10,316 bases of DNA from an uncultured Clostridia bacterium (GCA_934249215.1 CAKQKN010000113.1:1-10316), one strand, 5' to 3'; positions 1 to 6,056 are shown, counted from the first letter of the stretch. Numbers and translations: made by a program. Notes: generated from the sequence alone by a model not told the origin.

Positions 1-102
1 TACAACGGGGTGGCGAAAGGCAAAAAACCGGAGCGGGAGATGTATTGGTATGTCATTGAAAAAACTGTTATACGGTCTTTCATAGCGGTCATCTGTTTTT
101 AA
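1..102 (+). CDS. C-terminal fragment of an unrecognised protein
   Basis: An open frame runs from the window edge and stops at TAA (100-102), giving 33 residues with many basic and aromatic residues (for example a MYWYV stretch) and a hydrophobic end (FIAVICF). I do not recognise the family. A hairpin with a T-rich tail starts 11 bp after the stop, which supports a real gene end. It sits just outside DNA carrying copies of the tRNA-Ser 3' end, so it may be the last gene of an integrated element, but nothing in the visible residues identifies an integrase or any other mobile-element protein. The antisense frame is also open here, so the coding strand is uncertain. Confidence 0.3.
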   Translation, partial: YNGVAKGKKPEREMYWYVIEKTVIRSFIAVICF

Positions 103-113
103 GCATAGAAAAA

Positions 114-149
114 GCCGAGCGATTAAACGCTCGGCAGTTTCTTCTTTTT
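114..149 (+). terminator. Rho-independent-like terminator of the upstream gene
   Basis: A perfect 8-bp stem GCCGAGCG (114-121) / CGCTCGGC (128-135) closes an ATTAAA loop. It is followed by an interrupted T tract ending in TTTTT (145-149). It lies just after the stop at 102. The gap between stem and T run makes it weaker than a textbook terminator. Confidence 0.55.
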
Positions 150-192
150 GCCGTTCAAATCGACTTTTATGCCGAAATATTCGTTAGAAAAG

Positions 193-233
193 AATAATAC
201 GAACTCTAACTTATCGTCAGGGTTCGTATTATT
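193..233. repeat. 12-bp perfect inverted repeat with 17-nt loop
   Basis: AATAATACGAAC (193-204) is perfectly complementary to GTTCGTATTATT (222-233). There is no T run typical of a terminator on the + strand; on the minus strand the stem is followed by CTTTTCT. It lies just outside the copy of the tRNA-Ser 3' end at 240-260, so it could be a recombinase or excisionase binding site at an element end, or a minus-strand terminator. Only the repeat itself is certain. Confidence 0.7.
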
Positions 234-239
234 CCCTAA

Positions 240-260
240 TGGCGGAGACAGAGGGATTCG
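240..260 (-). repeat. Partial copy of tRNA-Ser 3' end (possible att site)
   Basis: These 21 bases match 449-469, the CCA, acceptor and T-arm end of the intact tRNA-Ser, at 20 of 21 positions in the same orientation. Similarity stops abruptly after GGATTCG, so this is not a whole tRNA gene. Tyrosine recombinases of integrating elements commonly use the tRNA 3' end as attB and leave such direct repeats, which suggests an attachment-site copy. A decayed second tRNA gene is the alternative. Confidence 0.6.
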
Positions 261-265
261 CTCTT

Positions 266-318
266 GATTTTTGCAAAGGCAAATACGTAAAACAATTTAC
301 CGATGCTTTGCAAAAATC
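266..318. repeat. 13-bp perfect inverted repeat with 27-nt loop
   Basis: GATTTTTGCAAAG (266-278) is exactly complementary to CTTTGCAAAAATC (306-318). It lies between the direct and inverted copies of the tRNA-Ser 3' end. Function unknown; no open reading frame of note crosses it. Confidence 0.65.
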
Positions 319-332
319 TTCGGTCAGCTGCT

Positions 333-359
333 AAAAACAGCCACACCGGGCTGTTTTTT
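333..359. terminator. Bidirectional terminator-like hairpin
   Basis: AAAACAGCC (334-342) pairs with GGCTGTTTT (349-357) around the loop ACACCG. A T run follows on the + strand, and the matching A run gives a T run on the minus strand. It lies between repeat copies with no complete gene next to it, so it may be left over from a lost gene or a deleted element. Confidence 0.55.
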
Positions 360-380
360 CACCCTGCGGGTGCCGCTCTC

Positions 381-395
381 GTTCGAATCCCTCTG
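381..395 (+). repeat. Inverted partial copy of tRNA-Ser T-arm
   Basis: GTTCGAATCCCTCTG is the exact reverse complement of 458-472 inside the intact tRNA-Ser, so this T-arm fragment faces the opposite way from the tRNA. The flanks do not match a tRNA. It is either a broken tRNA copy or a rearranged attachment site. Confidence 0.5.
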
Positions 396-407
396 ATTAA
401 CAAAACG

Positions 408-449
408 AAAAAAACCCTTCGGATAGATTTCATCTACCCAAAGGGTTTT
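408..449 (-). terminator. Terminator of the tRNA-Ser transcript
   Basis: Read on the minus strand, AAAACCCTT directly follows the tRNA CCA. It pairs with AAGGGTTTT across an inner imperfect stem (GTAGAT/ATCTAT region), and seven T residues follow. It is a strong Rho-independent terminator placed immediately after the tRNA 3' end. Confidence 0.85.
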
Positions 450-537
450 GGCGGAGGCAGAGGGATTCGAACCCCCGTGCCGTTGCCGACAAACGGTTTT
501 CAAGACCGCCTCGTTATGACCGCTTCGATATGCCTCC
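449..537 (-). tRNA. tRNA-Ser (anticodon UGA)
   Basis: On the minus strand the sequence folds as a class II tRNA. The acceptor GGAGGCA pairs with TGCCTCC, the discriminator is G and CCA is encoded. The anticodon loop CTTGAAA puts the anticodon TGA at 500-502. A long variable arm (TGTCG/CGGCA with a GCAA loop) and a T loop TTCGAAT follow. The long variable arm plus UGA means serine, reading UCA and probably other UCN codons. A promoter (574-602) and a terminator (408-449) make it a single-gene unit, divergent from yfhO. Pieces of its 3' end recur at 240-260 and 381-395. Confidence 0.95.
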
Positions 538-573
538 GTATTTTGCGCGGGCACTTCGCCCTCATACCGTTAA

Positions 574-602
574 AGTATACCTTATTCTTTGCCAAATTGC
601 AA
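574..602 (-). promoter_or_regulatory. Sigma-A-type promoter of tRNA-Ser
   Basis: On the minus strand, TTGCAA (602-597) is separated by exactly 17 bp from TATACT (579-574). This puts the transcript start about 30 bp before the mature tRNA. A short GGGC/GCCC hairpin lies in the 5' leader (549-561). Confidence 0.65.
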
Positions 603-613
603 CCAAATTGCAA
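592..613. repeat. 11-bp perfect tandem duplication over the tRNA promoter
   Basis: CCAAATTGCAA occurs twice head to tail (592-602 and 603-613). Each copy holds a TTGCAA hexamer; the proximal one is the predicted -35 of the tRNA-Ser promoter. Confidence 0.8.
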
Positions 614-669
614 CTACTTTTTTTCGGCAAATGTTTTTTCTCAAAATTTTGCGCATTTTTGACTTTTTA

Positions 670-698
670 TTGTCTTTTTACTTGCGCTGTGTTAAAAT
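670..698 (+). promoter_or_regulatory. Probable promoter of the yfhO-like gene
   Basis: TTGTCT (670-675), a 17-bp spacer and TAAAAT (693-698). The expected start of transcription falls at or next to the ATG at 705, leaving essentially no 5' untranslated region. Confidence 0.5.
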
Positions 699-704
699 AT
701 AACC

Positions 705-3581
705 ATGAATAAAGAAATTCCCCGTGACAACGTATCGACAACTTCGCCCCGGACCTTGGAAAAATACGCCGATCTGCTCGCTTGTTTTTTCATAAGTCTT
801 TTTATTGCGGCGCTGTTTGCGATATTCCTTAAAATAAACGGCATTTATCCTTTCGGAAAAGATATAATGTCGAGCTACGATATGCTCGCGCAAGTCGCGC
901 CGTTCATCGAGCATTTTTTCGACGTCCTGAGCGGAAAGTCCTCGCTCTTTTATTCCTATGCGATAGCCGGCGGCGCCGACGTTTTCGGCACTCTCGCATA
1001 TTGCTGTATCAGCCCGTTCACGTTCATATTTCTTTTGTTCGGGAAGGGGAACGTATATTACGGCACCTCGATCGTATTGCCTCTGAAAATCATTTGCGTC
1101 GCGCTGTCCGCATATATTTATCTGAAAAAGCGTTTCGGCGGCTCGCCGATCGCGCTCAAAGTCGTGCTTTCGCTGTCATACGCGTTCTGCGGCTATCTTT
1201 ACGTGTCGAACACGTACATTAACTGGGTCGATATATTGATTTATCTGCCGCTCGCGGCGTACGGCTTCGGCAAAATGGTAAAAACGGGCAAGAAAGCCGC
1301 TTTCGTCGCGGGGTTGAGCTTGATTATTTACACTTGTTTTTCGATCGGCTGTTTCTCGCTTCTGCTTATATATCCGATCGCGATTTCATACTGTTTGATC
1401 GTCGTGGAAAAGGATAAACGGCGCAAAACGATAGTCGATCTCGTCGTTTCGTTGTGTCTGACGATCGCGTTTTGTCTGCCCGTTCTCGTGCCGGCGCTCG
1501 GCGCGTACCTCGTTTCGGGGCGGAGCTCCGGACTGTTCTCGGGATTGTTTTCCGAACTTAAAGCCGATCCCGTATATTACAAGGTTTCCTATATAATGAC
1601 CGACGGCATAACGTTGTTTTTTACATTCGTATATTTCATTAAAAACGGCGTTAAACGACCTATAGACCGCTTTTTGCTCGTTGCCGCCTTCGTTACGCTT
1701 TTGCCCGTGCTTTGCGACGAATGCTGTATTTTGCTCAATTTCGGCTCTTATTACAGTTATGCGTTAAGATTCGGCTTCCTCAACGGTTTCTATTTCTTCT
1801 TCGTCGCGGCGTCGTACTTTTCCGATCGCGCGTTTGATCGAATGGAAGAAATTGTTAAGCCCGTCGGAAAAACCGAGCGAGCAGCAGCTCAAGAATCAAC
1901 GCCCGAAACCGAACAAGCGTCCGCGCTTAAGCCCGATAGGGAAGCGGTAAAAAAGTCCAGGGAAACGGCGGTTTTCAATAACGAACGTAAACTTGTCAAA
2001 AACGGCTTATTGCAAAGAGTTTTATGGTCGGCGATTCCCGCGGTTTTGTGTCTTGGCGGATTGATCGGCGGATATTTTCTCTGCGTTGCGGCACAGAACG
2101 ACAAAATCGAAAAGTATTTTTCTGCGCGGTTCGCGCACTCGCTCGGCGGGCTCGAAGTAACCGCGATCGTATTCGGAATAGTGGCGATAATCGCCTTATC
2201 GGGCACTTTACTCTTAAAATTCAGGAAAATCTTGCCCCGATTTGCGGCGGCGATTCTGCTCGTAACGGTGTGCGGGCAGTGCGCGTTTTACGCCGAGAAT
2301 CTCGTTTACGGCAACAAAAAATCAACGACCGATTTCGATCAGATCGGGATTTTGACCGACTACGTTCAAACGCTCGACGGCGGCAAAGATGCCCGAGTTA
2401 AGTTTTATTCGGACTATCTGACCGCGGACATGCCGTTCACGCTCCACACCAACGCATACAGCGTGTTCTCGTCCGTCATCGACGACGCGAATTTCGTTCC
2501 GCCGCGCTTTTTCGGTTTTGAGGGTAACGGCAACAACGTGATAAAATCGTACAACGGCACGTTTTTCGGCGACTGCCTTTTCGGCAACGAATATTATATA
2601 ACGAAAAGCTCGTACACCGAGCGCAATTACGAATCGGTGAAAGGGTACGATCAGGACGCCGCGGACAGCTATCGGCTCTACAAAAGTTTATATGCTTTCC
2701 CGCACGCGTTCGTAACTCCGGGGCGTTGCGGCTCGTTCGAAGACAGCGACGATCTATACGTCAAATACGATTCGCTTTTGAAAACTCTCGGCGGCGAGGA
2801 GTTCGCACCGGAAACGATTTCGGTCAAAAACTCGATCGGCAAAGACGCCGACGGCGGTTATAAATTCAGTTTCACCCGCAACAAATCGGGCGTCTATTTC
2901 GCGGTCGTAAGCGACGAACTTGCAAGCGGTGCGACCTACGTCGTCGGCTCCGACGAAAGCAAAGTAAAACTCGGCGAAGATCGCTCGATCAATCTTCAGA
3001 AAAAATCGGCGAAATATTCGTCTTTCACGCTGTTTTTCGATGGAGAAACGGCGGACGGCGTAAACGTGGGCGACTACGTAACCGTTTATTGCGTAACCGA
3101 CGATTTGGTAAAGAAACTTTCGGAGCGCGTAAGGGCGCACGCCGGGGCAATATCTCTCAAAGCGGGCGAGATAACGGTAAACGCTGCGGCGGGCGAGGGG
3201 GAGTTCCTCTTTTTAAATTACGTCGCGCTTCCCGGGCACACCGCCTTCGTCAACGGTAAAAAAACTAAAATCGTCGACGACTATCTCGGTTTTATGCTGA
3301 TACCCCTCGAAGAGGGGAAAAACACGGTGCGCGTCGTTTATAGGTCGCCTTATATCAGATATGCGATTTTCGGACTTATAGCCGCACTTTTGATCGCCGC
3401 ATTATATCTTTTCGTCATAAAGAAACTGAACGTTTACGCCGACAAGTTTGCCCGCGCGGTAGAAGTCGCGGCATATTCTCTGTGTGCGACGATAGCTGTT
3501 TTCTTCTTCGCGTTCCCCGTCGGCGTGTTCCTTTACAAAACGGTGGCGCTCGTCATAAAAACTTTAATCAAATTGTTCTGA
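705..3581 (+). CDS. YfhO-family multi-pass membrane protein (GT-C-like glycosyltransferase)
   Basis: This 958-residue protein looks like the YfhO family of large membrane proteins; Bacillus YfhO is linked to glycosylation of lipoteichoic acid from a lipid-linked sugar. The first membrane segment (about 23-43) is followed by the family-like loop YPFG...SSYDMLAQ (48-63), whose Asp59 is in the position expected for a GT-C catalytic acid. Then come many hydrophobic helices, with YALRFGFLNGF near 352-362. A polar Glu/Lys/Ala-rich loop spans about 380-435, and more helices run to about 530. A large soluble, presumably extracellular, domain extends to about 890, and two helices end the protein. No Shine-Dalgarno precedes the ATG, yet a later start would remove helix 1, so 705 is kept. 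The exact sugar and acceptor cannot be read from sequence. Confidence 0.85.
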   Translation: MNKEIPRDNVSTTSPRTLEKYADLLACFFISLFIAALFAIFLKINGIYPFGKDIMSSYDMLAQVAPFIEHFFDVLSGKSSLFYSYAIAGGADVFGTLAYCCISPFTFIFLLFGKGNVYYGTSIVLPLKIICVALSAYIYLKKRFGGSPIALKVVLSLSYAFCGYLYVSNTYINWVDILIYLPLAAYGFGKMVKTGKKAAFVAGLSLIIYTCFSIGCFSLLLIYPIAISYCLIVVEKDKRRKTIVDLVVSLCLTIAFCLPVLVPALGAYLVSGRSSGLFSGLFSELKADPVYYKVSYIMTDGITLFFTFVYFIKNGVKRPIDRFLLVAAFVTLLPVLCDECCILLNFGSYYSYALRFGFLNGFYFFFVAASYFSDRAFDRMEEIVKPVGKTERAAAQESTPETEQASALKPDREAVKKSRETAVFNNERKLVKNGLLQRVLWSAIPAVLCLGGLIGGYFLCVAAQNDKIEKYFSARFAHSLGGLEVTAIVFGIVAIIALSGTLLLKFRKILPRFAAAILLVTVCGQCAFYAENLVYGNKKSTTDFDQIGILTDYVQTLDGGKDARVKFYSDYLTADMPFTLHTNAYSVFSSVIDDANFVPPRFFGFEGNGNNVIKSYNGTFFGDCLFGNEYYITKSSYTERNYESVKGYDQDAADSYRLYKSLYAFPHAFVTPGRCGSFEDSDDLYVKYDSLLKTLGGEEFAPETISVKNSIGKDADGGYKFSFTRNKSGVYFAVVSDELASGATYVVGSDESKVKLGEDRSINLQKKSAKYSSFTLFFDGETADGVNVGDYVTVYCVTDDLVKKLSERVRAHAGAISLKAGEITVNAAAGEGEFLFLNYVALPGHTAFVNGKKTKIVDDYLGFMLIPLEEGKNTVRVVYRSPYIRYAIFGLIAALLIAALYLFVIKKLNVYADKFARAVEVAAYSLCATIAVFFFAFPVGVFLYKTVALVIKTLIKLF

Positions 3582-3613
3582 CGAAAAATTCCCCACCGTG
3601 GCGAATCCCTATC

Positions 3614-3642
3614 GCAAACCTTTAGATTATGGTTGCTTTTTT
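3614..3642 (+). terminator. Possible terminator after the yfhO-like gene
   Basis: GCAAACC (3614-3620) pairs with GGTTGC (3631-3636) with one bulged A around a 10-nt loop. TTTTTT (3637-3642) follows. The short bulged stem is moderate evidence, and it overlaps the -35 of the next promoter. Confidence 0.5.
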
Positions 3643-3661
3643 CGTCGGTTTATGCTAAAAT
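3633..3661 (+). promoter_or_regulatory. Promoter of tgt, extended -10
   Basis: TTGCTT (3633-3638), a 17-bp spacer and TAAAAT (3656-3661), with TGC directly before it (extended -10). Expected start near 3668, giving a leader of about 78 nt. Confidence 0.65.
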
Positions 3662-3704
3662 GACATGGTAAAAATCGCCACGCGCGGTTTCAAAAATTAT
3701 CATA

Positions 3705-3731
3705 TCGGTCGATAATCGACTTATTGACCGA
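3705..3731 (+). promoter_or_regulatory. Leader hairpin before tgt
   Basis: TCGGTCGATAA (3705-3715) pairs over 11 bp (one G-U) with TTATTGACCGA (3721-3731) around TCGAC, ending 14 nt before the tgt start. An alternative stem ATTATC (3696-3701) / GATAAT (3711-3716) excludes it. A short T4 follows, too weak for a clear terminator. It may tune translation or bind a regulator. Confidence 0.45.
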
Positions 3732-3745
3732 CTTTTCGGAAAAAT

Positions 3746-4861
3746 ATGGCAGAATTTTCTTACGAAGTAATCAAACAGGACCCGAAGTACGGCGCACGCG
3801 CGGGGATACTGCACACGCCGCACGGCGACATAGAAACCCCGATCTATATGCCTGTCGGAACTCAGGCAACGGTAAAGGGGATGCTCCCGCGCGACGTAAA
3901 AGAGGCGGGCGCGCAGATCATTCTCGCGAATACGTATCATCTTTACATGCGCCCGGGCGACGAAATCGTGAAAAAAGCGGGCGGGCTTCACAAGTTTATG
4001 AATTGGGACAGACCGATTCTCACCGACAGCGGCGGGTTTCAGGTTTTCTCGCTCGCAAAACTTAACGACATAAAGGACGAAGGCGTCGTTTTCTCGTCCA
4101 ACGTCGACGGTTCGAAGCACTTCATCACGCCCGAACGCGCCATTCAGATCGAAAACAATCTCGGCGCCGACATAATAATGGCATTTGACCAGTGTAGTGC
4201 GTACGGGACGGACAAAAAGGATTCCGAAAAGGCGATGAAGCGCACTCTTCGCTGGCTTGACCGTTGCTACAACGAACATAAAAACGAAAAGCAAGCGCTG
4301 TTCCCCATAGTGCAGGGCAATTTGTTCGGAGATCTGCGCGAAATTTCACTCCGCGAAACGGCGCCGTATGCCAGGTACGGTATCGGCATAGGGGGGCTTT
4401 CCGTCGGCGAGCCGAAAGAACTCATGTATCAGATGCTCGACGTCATGCAGGACAAATACCCGACGCATATCCCGCGTTATCTGATGGGGGTGGGCAGTCC
4501 CGACTGCATCATCGAAGGAGTGCTTCGCGGCATAGACATGTTCGACTGCGTGCTCGCCACGCGTATCGCGCGCAACGGAACGGCGATGACCTCGCACGGC
4601 AAAGTGGTCGTTCGCAACGGCAAGTATAAAGAGGATTTCACTCCGCTCGACGACGAATGTGATTGCTATTGCTGCAAAAACTATACTAAAGCGTACTTGC
4701 GGCACCTCGTCAACGTGAACGAAATGCTCGCGGGGATGCTTTTGAGTCTGCACAACGTAACCTTTCTCGTCAATTTGTCGAAAAATCTCAGAAAAGCGAT
4801 AATCGGGGGATATCTTGACGATTTCGTAAAAGAATTTTACGCAAAGTACGGAAAAATTTAA
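3746..4861 (+). CDS. tgt: tRNA-guanine(34) transglycosylase (queuine/preQ1 tRNA-ribosyltransferase)
   Basis: Tgt swaps guanine 34 in tRNAs with GUN anticodons (Asp, Asn, His, Tyr) for preQ1 in bacteria, or for queuine in salvaging species, on the path to queuosine. The TIM-barrel enzyme is complete at 371 residues. TDSGGFQVFS holds the proton-relay Asp94, and GGLSVGEP (216-223) is the conserved base-binding loop. FDCVLATRIARNGT holds the nucleophile Asp267, with Ala at 271 where Pro is more usual. The zinc site is Cys305, Cys307, Cys310 and His336. The ATG at 3746 follows a weak GGA (3738-3740). tgt next to yajC is a widespread bacterial arrangement, but neither queA nor secDF is in this window. 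Confidence 0.97.
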   Translation: MAEFSYEVIKQDPKYGARAGILHTPHGDIETPIYMPVGTQATVKGMLPRDVKEAGAQIILANTYHLYMRPGDEIVKKAGGLHKFMNWDRPILTDSGGFQVFSLAKLNDIKDEGVVFSSNVDGSKHFITPERAIQIENNLGADIIMAFDQCSAYGTDKKDSEKAMKRTLRWLDRCYNEHKNEKQALFPIVQGNLFGDLREISLRETAPYARYGIGIGGLSVGEPKELMYQMLDVMQDKYPTHIPRYLMGVGSPDCIIEGVLRGIDMFDCVLATRIARNGTAMTSHGKVVVRNGKYKEDFTPLDDECDCYCCKNYTKAYLRHLVNVNEMLAGMLLSLHNVTFLVNLSKNLRKAIIGGYLDDFVKEFYAKYGKI

Positions 4862-4878
4862 TTTCCGCCGAAAATAAG

Positions 4879-4907
4879 TTGCTAAAATAAACGCCATAAT
4901 ATATTAT
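4879..4907 (+). promoter_or_regulatory. Possible promoter of yajC
   Basis: TTGCTA (4879-4884), a 17-bp spacer and TATTAT (4902-4907), in an AT-rich stretch with the palindrome ATAATATATTAT (4896-4907). It would give yajC its own transcript with a leader of about 180 nt. No clear terminator separates it from tgt, so read-through is also possible. Confidence 0.45.
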
Positions 4908-4919
4908 TGAAACAAAATA

Positions 4920-5050
4920 AAAGGTCGCAGATCCCGAAAAACCGCATACCGCACAGCACGGAGCGCGGCGCAAGGCAAAGCAAGACGATGCCGGGCGAAC
5001 GAGCGTAACGCATAGCAAAGCAAATTAACGCAAGACAACCGCGCGCCCGA
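4920..5050 (+). repeat. Purine-rich, imperfectly repetitive leader segment
   Basis: This gene-free stretch has many short GCAAAG/GCAAG/GCATA motifs. GCAAAGCAA occurs at 4975-4983 and 5015-5023, and GCAAGAC at 4980-4986 and 5030-5036. Composition is unlike the AT-rich DNA just before it. Stop codons interrupt the + frames and I see no strong hairpin. The long antisense frames here look like composition artefacts. Confidence 0.4.
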
Positions 5051-5084
5051 ATGCGTAAGTTTCGGTTAAAGGGAAATCCGACAC

Positions 5085-5090
5085 GGAGAG
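5085..5090 (+). promoter_or_regulatory. Ribosome binding site fixing the yajC start
   Basis: GGAGAG lies 5 nt before the ATG at 5096 (7 nt from the GGAG core). The upstream in-frame ATG at 5051 has no such site and would add 15 charged residues before the hydrophobic start, so 5096 is preferred. Confidence 0.8.
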
Positions 5091-5095
5091 AAAAA

Positions 5096-5593
5096 ATGAA
5101 ATTTTTATTGATATCGTTGCTGGCTTCGGCAAATAATTCGTCGTCTGCGGCGGCGACCGGCTTTTCGGGATTTTTGAGCAGATACGGAATCTGGATAATC
5201 ATAATCGCGCTTTTCGCGTTTATGTTCGTATTCAGTAGCCGTCAGCGTAAAAAACAGGAAAAAGAAATAGAAGAAAAGATGAATGCGCTTAAACCCGGCG
5301 ATCAGGTCGAAACGATCGGAAGAATTTACGGCACGATCGTTTCCGTCGATAGCGATGCGAACACCGTCGTTATCGTGACCGGCGACGACGAACATCCGAG
5401 CTATATCAAACTCGATAAAATGGCGATTTATCGCACCATAGTCGAACAGCCCCCGATGCCCGAAACCGCCGAAGTTTCAACCGAAACGCCCGCCGAAACC
5501 GCGCCCGAGGAGCCTTTTGCCGAAGAAAATGCCGCGGAACCCGCTTCCGAGGCTCCCGCCGACGAATCGACGAAAGCAACCGATAAAGAGTAA
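5096..5593 (+). CDS. yajC: Sec translocase accessory subunit YajC
   Basis: YajC is a small inner-membrane protein that joins SecDF at the SecYEG translocon and assists protein export. This copy has 165 residues. A mildly hydrophobic start (MKFLLISLLA) is followed by the single family helix GIWIIIIALFAFMFVF (31-46) and the basic patch SRQRKKQEKE. The compact C-terminal fold holds ALKPGDQVETIGRIYGTI (64-81) and ends near IYRTI (111-115), as usual for YajC. After that comes an unusual tail of about 50 residues (116-165) rich in Pro, Glu, Ala and Thr, making the protein longer than the common 85-115 residues; the tail is probably disordered. It lies 234 bp after tgt and ends before a T9 terminator. 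secD and secF do not follow. Confidence 0.93.
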   Translation: MKFLLISLLASANNSSSAAATGFSGFLSRYGIWIIIIALFAFMFVFSSRQRKKQEKEIEEKMNALKPGDQVETIGRIYGTIVSVDSDANTVVIVTGDDEHPSYIKLDKMAIYRTIVEQPPMPETAEVSTETPAETAPEEPFAEENAAEPASEAPADESTKATDKE

Positions 5594-5605
5594 TATTGCG
5601 ACATA

Positions 5606-5614
5606 TGGTATAAT
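5606..5614 (+). promoter_or_regulatory. Orphan extended -10 element
   Basis: TGGTATAAT is a perfect extended -10 just after the yajC stop, but no convincing -35 lies 16-18 bp upstream. A transcript started here would end at the T9 terminator after about 70 nt. It may be chance in AT-rich DNA. Confidence 0.25.
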
Positions 5615-5658
5615 ATAGCAAGACAATACATTATATAATTAAGAAATGCAAACTATCG

Positions 5659-5692
5659 GCATGGACGACAAAATCGCCCGTGCTTTTTTTTT
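5659..5692 (+). terminator. Terminator after yajC
   Basis: GCATGGACG (5659-5667) pairs with CGCCCGTGC (5675-5683) with one G-U pair and one A-C mismatch, around a 7-nt loop. Nine T residues (5684-5692) follow directly. This is the strongest T tract in the window and ends the tgt-yajC region. Confidence 0.8.
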
Positions 5693-6017
5693 ACCGCGGT
5701 CGCCGTTCCGCTCGAGTGTTCTGTCGTCCCACCGTTCCTTACCGAGCATTCTGCCGTTTTGCCCGAGTGCTCCGCCGTGCCTTATCGATCGTCCCGTCGG
5801 AGCTCCGATTATTTATTCGACGGCAGTAATAATTATTCATCGAGTGAATACCGTATCTGCACAACGCGAGCTTAAACGTTTATTTTTCCGCGCAAAAACG
5901 AGCCGTTCCCGAGAGCACGGCGCAACCGCACCCGAAAAGCGCTCGAAAACAGCGATCCAAAGGCGGAAAAACTGCAAATTCCGCGCCGAATAATTATTTA
6001 CAAACTTGTCGCTTAAA
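5693..6017. other. Non-coding stretch between yajC and nrdD
   Basis: I see no convincing gene in these 325 bp. The one long + frame across it begins upstream of and reads through the yajC terminator, has no ribosome binding site and encodes a low-complexity Ser/Pro/Arg-rich sequence. The stretch contains the 15-bp degenerate repeats at 5713-5778 and a 6-bp hairpin TATTCA/TGAATA at 5834-5850. GCGGA/TCCGC can also pair near 5963-5984. Confidence 0.6.
5713..5778 (+). repeat. Three degenerate 15-bp direct repeats
   Basis: CGAGTGTTCTGTCGT (5713-5727), CGAGCATTCTGCCGT (5743-5757) and CGAGTGCTCCGCCGT (5764-5778) share most positions, with start-to-start spacing of 30 and 21 bp. Spacing is too irregular and similarity too low for a CRISPR array. 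Function unknown. Confidence 0.45.
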
Positions 6018-6033
6018 ACACAACATATTGTGT
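6018..6033 (+). promoter_or_regulatory. NrdR box 1
   Basis: ACACAACATATTGTGT matches the published NrdR-box pattern acaCwAtATaTwGtgt at 15 of 16 positions. NrdR is the ATP/dATP-sensing repressor of ribonucleotide reductase genes. The box covers the -35 of the upstream nrdD promoter. Confidence 0.8.
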
Positions 6034-6056
6034 GCGAAAAAATTTTCACATACAAT
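6028..6056 (+). promoter_or_regulatory. Upstream nrdD promoter, covered by NrdR boxes
   Basis: TTGTGT (6028-6033), a 17-bp spacer and TACAAT (6051-6056). The -35 lies in NrdR box 1 and the -10 in box 2, so bound NrdR would block RNA polymerase directly. Expected start near 6063. Confidence 0.55.

Noticed and set aside
303..662. 119-residue + strand open frame across the tRNA
   Set aside because: It overlaps the tRNA-Ser gene, its terminator and promoter in antisense; tRNA structure explains the region.
3662..3745. preQ1 riboswitch before tgt
   Set aside because: The leader hairpin lacks the short C-rich loop and A-rich tail pseudoknot expected of a preQ1-I aptamer; no type II pattern was recognised either.
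3650..4294. 214-residue minus-strand open frame
   Set aside because: Antisense shadow of tgt and its promoter; no recognisable domain.
5051..5095. Upstream ATG as yajC start
   Set aside because: It lacks a ribosome binding site and adds 15 highly charged residues; GGAGAG is correctly placed for the ATG at 5096.
4882..5202. Minus-strand open frames over the yajC leader
   Set aside because: Produced by the purine-rich repeat composition and overlapping the yajC start; no ribosome binding site or recognisable motif.
5646..5993. 115-residue + strand open frame
   Set aside because: It reads through the T9 terminator at 5684-5692, has no ribosome binding site, shows low-complexity Ser/Pro/Arg composition and resembles no known protein.
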